NCBI GenBank assembly: GCA_023807065.1
Contig: JAJJLU010000949.1
Span: 1 to 13,511, forward strand
Source: Isotricha intestinalis
Taxonomy: Eukaryota > Ciliophora > Litostomatea > Vestibuliferida > Isotrichidae
Reading direction: 5' to 3'
DNA: 13,511 nt
Part shown: in pieces, positions 1 to 7,950 of the stretch
Position numbering within the stretch: the stretch's first letter is position 1
How the letters are laid out: each line of letters opens with the position of its first letter
Notes under the pieces: generated by a model
Told to the model about the DNA's origin: nothing
Databases searched by the model: none
The model's input: the letters and a program-made list of their open reading frames with translations, nothing else
Program-made: the position numbers and the translations under genes

Positions 1-25
1 CCCAATCCCCAATCCCCAACACACC
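1..25. repeat. Telomeric repeat at chromosome left end
   Basis: The first 20 bases are two and a half units of a CCCCAAT-type repeat (cccaat, ccccaat, ccccaac), then a degenerate acacc. The C-rich strand reads 5' to 3' inward from the edge, the orientation expected at the left end of a telomere-capped linear chromosome. It is the only strongly C-rich patch in a very A+T-rich window. Known ciliate telomeres are short C-rich arrays such as C4A2 or C4A4, and a C4A2T unit is of that kind. Only about 20 bases are visible, so the exact unit is tentative. The nearest gene ends about 140 bases inward, normal for gene-dense macronuclear chromosomes. Confidence 0.8.
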
Positions 26-161
26 TAATAATATAAAAAGATCAATTTAGATTTCAATTAATAATTTTAAAAATATATAATTATAAAAAAATTAAAGGAA
101 TAAATTAATTATTAAATAGGTTTAAGATAAGAAAAAAATAAAAAACTATTGAAAAATAACT

Positions 162-897
162 TTAAGGGCAACAAGAGGTAATTTCAGTTTGATTTGATTT
201 ATTATTATTATTTTTTAGTATATTTGGAGGTTCTCCTCTATTTTCATTTTTTTCATCATCATCATCTTTATTCTTTTTTCTTACTTCATAAATATCTACA
301 AAAATAAAAAATAATTATTACCATTTAATAAATTATTAAAAGCATTAGTGACACCTTCATTAGCAATTGCAGAAGTTTCAATATATTTAATTCCTTGTTT
401 TCGAGAAAAAGATTCAGCTTCAGATTTAGGGACTTCTCTTTTATCTTTTAAATCTATTTTATTTCCAACTAAATAAATAATACAATCTTTGTCAGAATTC
501 CTTCTAACATCATCTAAATAATTAGAACAAACATCAAAACTAGATCTTTTAGTAACATCAAATAAAAGTAAAATACCAAAAGCTTTCCTATAATAACTAA
601 ATTTAAAAAATATCATTATTTTAAAATAATTTACGTCATTGCTAAAGATTTAAATCTTTCTTGTCCAGCTGTATCCCATAATTGTGCTTTAATTATTGTT
701 CCATCATATAATTGAATTTCTTTTGTACAAAATTCAACTGCTATCGTTGGAATTGTTTGACCACAAATTCCTTTTACATACATTGATAATAAACATGTTT
801 TTCCTACTCCTGATTCACCAACTAAAATTACTAATTGTCCTTTTAAATATTTATTTATACTTTTATATATAGGAGAATAATTTCCCAATTGATTCAT
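162..897 (-). CDS. Rab11-like small GTPase, three exons
   Basis: This is a complete Rab-family GTPase of 223 residues, expected to cycle between GTP and GDP on endomembranes and direct vesicle traffic. It is assembled from exon 1 (897-635), exon 2 (596-322) and exon 3 (295-162), with GT-AG introns at 597-634 and 296-321. All G motifs are present: P-loop GESGVGKT (27-34), switch I TIAVEF (51-56), WDTAGQE (74-80), NKID (133-136) and ETSA (161-164). Splicing gives an acidic, Asn-rich tail ending TSCCP, whose Cys-Cys pair (221-222) is a plausible geranylgeranylation site. The closest resemblance by eye is Rab11/RabA (KAQLWDTAGQERF, NAFNNLL then IYE). The family's switch I Gly (TIGVEF) is Ala here. 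ATG at 897 is chosen because the frame upstream offers only a TTG. The stop is TAA. Subfamily assignment is less certain than family. Confidence 0.93.
296..321 (-). other. Intron 2 of the Rab gene (26 nt, phase 1)
   Basis: On the minus strand it begins GTAATA and ends TTTGTAG, and includes an in-frame stop if retained (the TAG of the acceptor). Removal forms the Asp180 codon from G plus AT and continues as DIYEVRKK, matching the usual Rab11 helix after NAF. The open frame then runs to the CCP terminus. At 26 nt it is among the very short introns typical of several ciliates. Confidence 0.88.
597..634 (-). other. Intron 1 of the Rab gene (38 nt, phase 2)
   Basis: On the minus strand it begins GTAAAT and ends AAATTTAG. 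Splicing joins AC to T, recreating Thr88 and fusing FKSLAMT directly to YYRKAFGILL. This is the uninterrupted Rab sequence after the DTAGQE motif. Unspliced, the reading frame is lost. Confidence 0.93.
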
Positions 898-986
898 TTT
901 CAAAGAAAATTTATTTATTTTTTTTAGAAAAAAATTATAAAATTTAATTATTTAAAATTTTTCGAACATAATAAATAAAATATTTA
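898..986. promoter_or_regulatory. 89-bp divergent spacer between the Rab gene and the 788-residue gene
   Basis: The start codons of the minus-strand Rab gene (897) and the plus-strand gene (987) face away from each other across 89 bases of almost pure A+T with one ttcgaa hexamer (961-966). Both promoters and both 5' untranslated regions must fit here. No recognisable core promoter element was identified, so the regulatory role is inferred only from position. Confidence 0.5.
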
Positions 987-3353
987 ATGCAAAATTTAAG
1001 GTCTTCAAGAGAGATAAAACCAAAAAAATTAGAAGATAAATTATTTATTTTAAATTCGAAAGGATCAACTTATAACTCAAGAAATCAATCAAATAATAAA
1101 AATATAAATAATAACATAAATAAAAAACAAAGACACAATTCTGCTTCTAGAGGGAGATGTCATAAAATTATAAAAGAAAATAATAGAGAAAATAAAGAAA
1201 AATTAATAAAAGATTTACAAAAAAAATTGAATAATCATTTGAAAAAATATAATCTTTCAGAAAATGAATATAATAAAAAAATAATAAATGATATAATTTA
1301 TGATGAAAAAAAACATATTGTAAGTGTTTTAAAAGATTATATTATTGAAGATGGAGGAAATGATTTTTTAAAAAGATTTTATTATAAACATGAATCAATA
1401 AATAGATTACCAAAGATAACAGGATATTATGAAAAATATACTTTATTTTCTCCTATTTATTTCCATATGGAAGATATTGTTAAAATAATGTTAAAAAATG
1501 TAAAAAAAAAAAAAAAATACTTAGAAATGATAGAGGAAAATGAAGATTTAGAATTGAATGAAAATAATGAAAATTTAGAATTTACACATTTGATTAATCC
1601 TAGTGATATTTCTGATAATACATTAACTTTTACAATAAATAGCTTTCTTAATCCTCAAAATGATAATAATTCAAACAATTTAAGTTATTTGGTTCATAAT
1701 TTTGTTAATGATGAAAAATTAATTCTATTTGAAAAAGATAATATTTTCAATATAGATAATAGAATAAGGAATAATTCTTATGAAATAGTATTAAATGATT
1801 TAGAGATAAGTAAATCAATTTTTAATACTAATATTGAAGAAAAAATTCAGAAAATTTCATCTAAGAATGTTAAAGATAATGAAATAATTACTCAAAAAAT
1901 AATTAATTATAAAAATATTTCAAATAAAGCTAAAATTCCAAAAAAAGGAAAAATTTTAGAAATAAAGAAACTAGATTTAAGAAATATCAATAATTTAGAA
2001 TCTATAAATAAAAAAAAAGATGAACAAAAACCAGTTAAAACTAAAGAAAATAATAGTGATAGACAAAAGAAATCAAATTATTATTCAAATAATTACTTAA
2101 AAACAACAAAAACTGGTAAAAATAAAATTTCAAAAGTTATAAAGGAAAAAACAAATCGAATGATAATTCCTCAAAATTTAAATAACCATTTATCAACAAC
2201 AAGAGCAAACACTTCAAAACATGTGATATGCATTAACAATAAATTAAATTTTAATGAAAATATTGCAAAAATCGTAAAATATCCAAAAAAAACTCAATTA
2301 AGTAATAGAACAAATTCAAATAGATTTAAAACAGTAATTCAAAAGAAAAATGTTCCTATTGCAATTCAAATATCAAATAAAAAAATTAATTTAAATGATT
2401 CAAATCTGGAAAATTCAAATTCAAAAAATAAAAATGAAAGTGGTAATACTAGTAAATGTCATAATAAACAAAATTATAAAAAAAAGAAATATGAAAATTT
2501 TAATAATCAAATAATGACATCTCCAAATACCTTTAATGGTAAAAAAAGTAATTTAAATAAAAATATGGTTTCTTCAATTTATAATATCAATTTAAATCTT
2601 AATTTAGCTAAAGTTAATAGGAAAGATAATTCTTCGAAACCAACTTCAATTAAAAAAAAGGTTAATACTTGTTCTAATCAAAATAAAAAAAATAATATAG
2701 GGAAAAACATAAACAATAATTTAAATAATATAAAAGGAAATACTTTAACTCCCTCATCTCAAAATTCAAATTTACAACATAAAGTATCTAAAATTCAATT
2801 TAATTTAAATAATCAAAAAAAAAATTTAACAAATAAAATAGAAAAAGATAATAAAGTTTGTAATGAATTGAATTCAAACAGTAAAACAAATAAGAATACA
2901 ATAAATAAACAAATGTCATTTAATAATAATACGTCAACAACAAATACAAATACAAATCCACCAAGTATAACAATAATTATAAATTCTCATAATGAAAAGA
3001 AAACAAATAATTTAGAAGATAATAAAAAAAAAGATTCAAAAAATAATAATAAAAAAAGTAAAATCAATAATAAAAATTATACAAAAAATAAAAGAACTGT
3101 TATTTCCTTAAGAGAAAATAAAAGTAGTAGTAAAAATGAAAAAAAAACAAAACAAAAAATAAAAGAAACTCCAAAAGATAGTTTTGAATTAATTAATACA
3201 ATATATAAAGAAACATCAATGAGTTTTGGAAAATTAAGAAAACAATTAAAAATTGAATTATTAAAAAAATATCCTTTAACATCAAGAAATGAAAAAGAAT
3301 GTATTCCTTTTGATTTAATAAATAAAATGTTAAAAAAAAAGGAAAAAATCTAA
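987..3353 (+). CDS. Asn/Lys-rich protein with a conserved-looking N-terminal motif, function unknown
   Basis: This is an intact 788-residue ORF without introns, ATG to TAA. Residues about 125-180 look folded: FLKRFYYKHES, then RLPKITGYYEKY, then FSPIYFHMEDIV. From memory, an E-S-x-x-R-L-P-K-I-x-x-Y-Y pattern followed by aromatic residues recurs in uncharacterised ciliate proteins. It is not tied to a function I can name. Residues about 185-735 are mostly low-complexity Asn, Lys, Ser and Thr, with a short hydrophobic strand SITIIINS near 680. The basic C-terminus (about 735-788) is again more complex (FELINTIYKETSMSFGKLRK). There is no signal peptide, membrane helix or enzymatic motif, and no Trp at all. 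A run of 16 A at 1502-1517 encodes Lys repeats. The gene is divergent from Rab and convergent with the next gene (92-bp gap). High pI suggests nucleic acid or cytoskeletal association, which is speculative. Confidence 0.85.
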   Translation: MQNLRSSREIKPKKLEDKLFILNSKGSTYNSRNQSNNKNINNNINKKQRHNSASRGRCHKIIKENNRENKEKLIKDLQKKLNNHLKKYNLSENEYNKKIINDIIYDEKKHIVSVLKDYIIEDGGNDFLKRFYYKHESINRLPKITGYYEKYTLFSPIYFHMEDIVKIMLKNVKKKKKYLEMIEENEDLELNENNENLEFTHLINPSDISDNTLTFTINSFLNPQNDNNSNNLSYLVHNFVNDEKLILFEKDNIFNIDNRIRNNSYEIVLNDLEISKSIFNTNIEEKIQKISSKNVKDNEIITQKIINYKNISNKAKIPKKGKILEIKKLDLRNINNLESINKKKDEQKPVKTKENNSDRQKKSNYYSNNYLKTTKTGKNKISKVIKEKTNRMIIPQNLNNHLSTTRANTSKHVICINNKLNFNENIAKIVKYPKKTQLSNRTNSNRFKTVIQKKNVPIAIQISNKKINLNDSNLENSNSKNKNESGNTSKCHNKQNYKKKKYENFNNQIMTSPNTFNGKKSNLNKNMVSSIYNINLNLNLAKVNRKDNSSKPTSIKKKVNTCSNQNKKNNIGKNINNNLNNIKGNTLTPSSQNSNLQHKVSKIQFNLNNQKKNLTNKIEKDNKVCNELNSNSKTNKNTINKQMSFNNNTSTTNTNTNPPSITIIINSHNEKKTNNLEDNKKKDSKNNNKKSKINNKNYTKNKRTVISLRENKSSSKNEKKTKQKIKETPKDSFELINTIYKETSMSFGKLRKQLKIELLKKYPLTSRNEKECIPFDLINKMLKKKEKI

Positions 3354-3445
3354 TGTATTTATTATTTATTTGTAAATTATATTTAATTTTATTTCTAAAT
3401 TTATTTTTAATTAATAGAATAAATTTATATAAATTTTATTATACT
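3354..3445. other. 92-bp convergent intergenic spacer
   Basis: This spacer lies between the TAA of the plus-strand gene and the TAA of the minus-strand gene, so it must hold both 3' untranslated regions. It is nearly pure A+T. AATAAA-like strings occur on both strands (for example around 3416 on plus), but in this composition they are not diagnostic of poly(A) signals. No overlap of the coding regions is seen. Confidence 0.5.
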
Positions 3446-6148
3446 TTAATCAATAAACTCTTCATCGACTTTATTTTCATTATTTAAATACTTAAGTTTA
3501 AATTGTTCAATATTTTTAGCTAATTTTTCTTTAATATTATTATTAATTTGATAAGTTTTACAGAATTTTTGAGCAATTTCCATTGGATCATCATTTTTAT
3601 ATATTTTAATTTTTCTAGTTATTCCATTTGAAATTTTTAAATCAATTGTAATATAATCATCATTTCCATCACTTTCATTTTCTTCTGAATCTTCAATACT
3701 AAGATTTAGATTATGTTTATTAATAATATCTTTAATTTCATTCTTTTTTAGTTTTTTCATATCTGTTATATTGAAAGGTTGAATATTCATTTTCTTCAAT
3801 CTTTCATAATTATCTCCAGTGGGAATTTTATTCATAATATATTGTTTTCTAAATCTTTCTATTAATCCCTTTCTTGTTCTTTCTACGAATTTCCCATATT
3901 CTTGTATATTTTGATTATTAAAACTTTTATTTAAAATATTTGAATTTAATTTATTTAATTTTGGTCTAAAAGGATATTTATTCATTACAGAGTTTAATGT
4001 TTGTTCCTCATATTCTAAAGCAGCTTTTCTTCTATTTTCAATAAATTTTATACCTTCATTATATAATTTGTTATGAATAGAATTAATTGAATTTGAATCT
4101 TCAAAATATGAATTATCATTTCTTTTTTTTTCAATATTTGGTTGAAAAGTACATTCCTCAAATTCATTTTCTTCATTTTGTTTCCTACATTTTTCTAATG
4201 TTAATTTTTTTAATTTTTCATGATCTTCATATACTTTCAATTTTTTCATCCAATTTTCATTTTTGAGATAATTATATTCTAAATGAGGATGAAATGTCAT
4301 ATTTTCATTTATTTTTTCTAAATCTTTTTCTGTACTTTTATTTATTTTTCCTATTTTAGTATAAGCAATTCTATTCTTTTTAAGTATTAAAAAAGTTTTC
4401 ACTATTTTTTGAAGAGACCATCTTTCTTCTTTTGATATATAATTTTCACTAATTTTAGTTTTAATTGAATTAGATTCTTGAATAGAATTTTTTTGTGATT
4501 CATTTGTAAAAGCCTTAGAATCTAAAAATAATGCTGCTTGAAGATATTGTTTTAATAAATTTACTATTTCTTTTATTGTTGCTTCTACTGGAGAAAAAAT
4601 TATTATTAAAAATTTTGTGAATGTATCACTATTTATATATTTTGAGTTTTGACCATTTAAATTTAATAAAATCCATAATTGTTCTACAAAATAAATTTCA
4701 TTTAATAAATCATTTGTTTTATTTTTTATATTTATTTTATTATATTTATTCTTTATTTGTTCAAATATTTTTTCTTCTTCTTGTTCATTTATATCTTTTA
4801 ATATTTCTTTAAATATATTTAATTCAGTTAGAACTTTTATTATCCCAATAAAAGAAATTTGTCCAAATTCACTATAATTTTTAGTTGTTTTTTCTATTGT
4901 TTTTTCTAAATTTTCAATTGCTAAATAATGTGATGATTTACTTATTTTTGTTTTAGTAGCATTTAATTTTATATTTTTTATTTTATTTTCTTCTATATTT
5001 TGTTTTTTTATTATTTTTTTTTTTGCTTCTTCATATAATATATGTTCAATAGGAACATTCTTTTTATTTGAATTGATTTTTTTATTTTGAAAACTATTTT
5101 TATTTTTTTTATTTAATGTTTGTTTAGAAATAGGTTTCAATATTTCTGTTTGTACTTTTTTATGTGGAATTGAATTTTGAGAACTAAATGAAAATTGATT
5201 TTGTAAAACAGTATTATTAATTTTATTCTCATTTGTAATTTTTTTTTTTGAAGATTCATTTGAATTTTCAATACAATTATTGAAAATAATTTCACTAACA
5301 TTTTCATTTTTAGGATAAATTATATCAGTTTTACTATCAATTTCAAAGGGATTACTTTCAAAAGAAAGTTTATTTGAAATTATTTTTTCTTCTTCATTTT
5401 TTTTTTTGAATGATTCTTTATTATCTTCTTTTTTTTTTTTTAAAAGTTCCTTTATTTGCTCTTCTCTTTCTTTTAAATTTTGCGTTTTTTCTTTTTCATT
5501 TTCTAATTCAATATTTTCTTCATCTTTTTTGTTCATATCATTTAACATTTTTTTTTTATTTTCTTCTTCTTTTTCTTTTTTAATTCTTTCTTGTCTTCTT
5601 TGTTCTTGTTCTAATAAAAAATTAACATCTTCATCATCTTCAATTTTAATGCTATCTTTTTGTTTTTCATTAAAATAATTAATAGGAACAGGTTCAGGTT
5701 GAAAATCTTTAATTTCATTATTAGTAATTAAATTATCTTTATTATTATAATTTGGAATAAAATCACCAATTGAAACTCCAGTTGAAATAGGGTGAAGTTC
5801 ATTACTTCTTATTATATCTGAACTTAATAATTCTTTTGGAGGTGGAATTGGTTTAAATTCTTCTCTTAAATTATTATTATTTAACTTATTGTCATTAGAA
5901 TTAAAATTTGAATCTTCATTTTGTTCACATTCTTCATATAAATTTTCCTTTGATGAATTATCTTCATTTTCTTGATATCTTATATTTTCTTTCAAATAAT
6001 TTTCTTCTCCATCTGAATATAATCTTCCGTTTTTTTCATTCTCAAATATATTTACTTCTTTTTTTTTATTATCACTTTCATTTAATTCTTCATCATCTGA
6101 TTCTTCAAAATAATTCATTATATCTCTAAATTTTTTTGAGTTTGACAT
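3446..6148 (-). CDS. 900-residue protein with F-x-P motifs and a small C-terminal alpha/beta-like domain
   Basis: This is an intact, intronless ORF, ATG (6148) to TAA. The layout is an acidic Asn/Glu-rich N-terminus (1-100, FEESDDEELNES near the start), a charged coiled-coil-like stretch (about 165-260), and a helical segment (about 428-545, FGQISFIGIIKVLTEL then LWILLNLNG). The last resembles degenerate EF-hand-like helices of protist cytoskeletal proteins but lacks clear calcium loops. Three related motifs follow: MTFHPHLE (617-624), CTFQPNIE (666-673) and YPFRPKLN (725-732). The C-terminal unit (about 832-890) reads YITIDLKISNG, RKIKIYKNDDP, AQKFCKTYQI, a strand-strand-helix pattern reminiscent of ubiquitin-like or DPF-type small domains in ciliary and cytoskeletal proteins. 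The T-F-x-P repeats recur in large ciliate proteins of the cortex or axoneme, so a structural role is likely but unproven. The next gene upstream on the same strand ends 53 bp before this start. Confidence 0.85.
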   Translation of the reverse strand: MSNSKKFRDIMNYFEESDDEELNESDNKKKEVNIFENEKNGRLYSDGEENYLKENIRYQENEDNSSKENLYEECEQNEDSNFNSNDNKLNNNNLREEFKPIPPPKELLSSDIIRSNELHPISTGVSIGDFIPNYNNKDNLITNNEIKDFQPEPVPINYFNEKQKDSIKIEDDEDVNFLLEQEQRRQERIKKEKEEENKKKMLNDMNKKDEENIELENEKEKTQNLKEREEQIKELLKKKKEDNKESFKKKNEEEKIISNKLSFESNPFEIDSKTDIIYPKNENVSEIIFNNCIENSNESSKKKITNENKINNTVLQNQFSFSSQNSIPHKKVQTEILKPISKQTLNKKNKNSFQNKKINSNKKNVPIEHILYEEAKKKIIKKQNIEENKIKNIKLNATKTKISKSSHYLAIENLEKTIEKTTKNYSEFGQISFIGIIKVLTELNIFKEILKDINEQEEEKIFEQIKNKYNKINIKNKTNDLLNEIYFVEQLWILLNLNGQNSKYINSDTFTKFLIIIFSPVEATIKEIVNLLKQYLQAALFLDSKAFTNESQKNSIQESNSIKTKISENYISKEERWSLQKIVKTFLILKKNRIAYTKIGKINKSTEKDLEKINENMTFHPHLEYNYLKNENWMKKLKVYEDHEKLKKLTLEKCRKQNEENEFEECTFQPNIEKKRNDNSYFEDSNSINSIHNKLYNEGIKFIENRRKAALEYEEQTLNSVMNKYPFRPKLNKLNSNILNKSFNNQNIQEYGKFVERTRKGLIERFRKQYIMNKIPTGDNYERLKKMNIQPFNITDMKKLKKNEIKDIINKHNLNLSIEDSEENESDGNDDYITIDLKISNGITRKIKIYKNDDPMEIAQKFCKTYQINNNIKEKLAKNIEQFKLKYLNNENKVDEEFID

Positions 6149-6201
6149 GAAATTAATTTATATTTTATTTTAAATAATAAATTTGTTTTTATGTTGAAAA
6201 T

Positions 6202-7800
6202 TTAAAAAAAATTATTTTTATCTATTGAATTTTCAGAATTAATACCTTTTATACCTCTTCTAGATAACATTTTCTCTAAACTATTTATTTGCATTTGTTT
6301 AAGTTCATTTTCTGTTATTAAACTTTTATTTTTCTTTTCTAAAATTAAATATTCTTGTTTTAATCTATCAAAATTATCTTGCATATAATTATTGGAATTA
6401 TTTCTCATTAAATTATTTTCATTATTTAATTTTTCTAATTGGAGATTTTCAAATTTTAATTTTAAAGAATTTAACTCTTTTTGAAGATTATTATTATATT
6501 TTTTTAAAGATTCATTTTCTTCAAAAAACTTTTTACTATCATTCTTTTTTATATAAGGTAATAATTGATTTTTAATCACAAATTCAATTATTGAAATTAT
6601 TTTATCATTATCATTCGGTATTATTGATTTTTCAATTGTGAAATATTTATTTGTATCAATTTCACTCTTTATGAAATTATATAAATCTTTTAATTTATTA
6701 TAATTTTCATTATTTAGTTTTTTATCTTCATTATCTTCTATTAATTTTTTTTTATTTTTTATATCTTCCAATAATATAATATCTTTATTAACTCTTTCTC
6801 TTATTAACATTATTTTTGTTTTTAATTCATCAATGATAATTCCATTGTTTTTTAATCGATGAAGAGGTAATTGAGGTATTTTTAAATTATTAGATATATA
6901 TATTCCCATATAATTGTCTATCCAATTAATTATCATTTTTATATCATCATTTGTTTCTTCAATAATTCCGTTTATTTCCTTTTCATATTTTAATAAATTT
7001 GAGGAATATTTTTGGTTTTCTTTATTTATAAATGTCATTTCACTTTTTAATTTATCTTTTATATTATTTAAATTTGAAATCAATTCATTCAAATGAGAAT
7101 TTTCACTCAAAATTTTATTATAGTTCATATTCAATGAAGATAATTCTTGTTTAAGAGAATTATTTTCATATTTTATAATTGAGTTTTCATTTAATAACTT
7201 TTTATTTTCTTCAAGAGATAATTGATATTCTTTTTTTAAATTCTTTATAGAATTTTCTAAACAATCATTTTTATATTTTAAATTTTTATTTTCCTCATTA
7301 ATAATGTTTAATTTATTTTCAATATCATATTTTTCTTTTTCAAGTTCATAAATTTTTAAGTTTGACATTTTTAATGCTTTTCCATATTCTTCTAAAGTTT
7401 GATTTAATTCATTACAATTATTATCATTATAATTTATAGAATTTAATAATTTAATTTCATTGATAGAATTTTTTAATTTATTATTTTCATCTTTTAAAGA
7501 ATTCAATTCATTTTCTTTTAAATATAAATTTGTTTTATTTTTCATTAATTCTGTTTGATAATCTTTTATAATATTATTAAATTCATTAAAAGCTTCATCT
7601 TTTTTATTTAAGAGTTTTTTTAATTCAATTTCATTTTTTTGTAAAGAATTAATTTCAGATGTTAAAGACATTAAACTTGAATCATATTTTTTTTGATTAT
7701 TTTCTAATTTATTTTCTAAATATTTTATTTGATTTAATACATTATCATGACTTACATTCTGAAAAGTATTAATCATCATTTCAGAATTATTTACATTCAT
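6202..7800 (-). CDS. Long coiled-coil protein with an internal non-coil segment
   Basis: This is a complete 532-residue ORF, ATG (7800) to TAA, without introns. Residues about 20-280 are continuous heptad-like sequence rich in Leu, Lys, Glu and Asn (for example LKDENNKLKNSINEIKLL). A second coil spans about 425-515. Between them is a more globular segment: DDIKMIINWIDNYMGIYI (about 285-302), IPQLPLHRL (308-316), then ELKTKIMLIRERVNKDI (325-341). Related W-x-x-x-Y and I-P-x-L-P strings occur, as I recall, in coiled-coil proteins of other ciliates, suggesting a lineage-specific structural family. There is no signal peptide, membrane helix, ATPase motif or kinase motif, so SMC and kinesin are excluded. 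It might be a centrosomal, basal-body or vesicle-tethering protein; the sequence does not decide. It lies in tandem with its neighbours on the same strand (53 bp and 150 bp gaps). Confidence 0.85.
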   Translation of the reverse strand: MNVNNSEMMINTFQNVSHDNVLNQIKYLENKLENNQKKYDSSLMSLTSEINSLQKNEIELKKLLNKKDEAFNEFNNIIKDYQTELMKNKTNLYLKENELNSLKDENNKLKNSINEIKLLNSINYNDNNCNELNQTLEEYGKALKMSNLKIYELEKEKYDIENKLNIINEENKNLKYKNDCLENSIKNLKKEYQLSLEENKKLLNENSIIKYENNSLKQELSSLNMNYNKILSENSHLNELISNLNNIKDKLKSEMTFINKENQKYSSNLLKYEKEINGIIEETNDDIKMIINWIDNYMGIYISNNLKIPQLPLHRLKNNGIIIDELKTKIMLIRERVNKDIILLEDIKNKKKLIEDNEDKKLNNENYNKLKDLYNFIKSEIDTNKYFTIEKSIIPNDNDKIISIIEFVIKNQLLPYIKKNDSKKFFEENESLKKYNNNLQKELNSLKLKFENLQLEKLNNENNLMRNNSNNYMQDNFDRLKQEYLILEKKNKSLITENELKQMQINSLEKMLSRRGIKGINSENSIDKNNFF

Positions 7801-7950
7801 TAAATATTTATATTCAAAAAAACATTAAAATTAAAAAATTATAATTTAATTATTTTTATTCTTTTTCTAACAGAATAATTCAGAATTTATTTTAAATGTT
7901 TAAATTTATTTTCTAATTATCTATATAAAAATAAAATAATGATTAATTAA

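Noticed and set aside
898..903. Rab start at TTG 903, giving two extra N-terminal residues
   Set aside because: An ATG lies two codons downstream at 897 and non-ATG starts are not expected in a nuclear gene.
4621..4812. 63-codon plus-strand frame
   Set aside because: It is the antisense of the 900-residue gene; its Leu, Phe and Tyr-rich composition is the complement of Asn/Lys/Glu codons.
5406..5678. 90-codon Ser/Phe-rich plus-strand frame
   Set aside because: Antisense shadow of the Lys/Glu coiled-coil section of the 900-residue gene.
5908..6129. 73-codon plus-strand frame
   Set aside because: Antisense shadow of the acidic N-terminus of the 900-residue gene, with no independent motif.
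6914..7096. 60-codon hydrophobic plus-strand frame that could be taken for a membrane protein
   Set aside because: Antisense shadow of the coiled-coil gene; hydrophobicity comes from complementing Asn/Lys codons.
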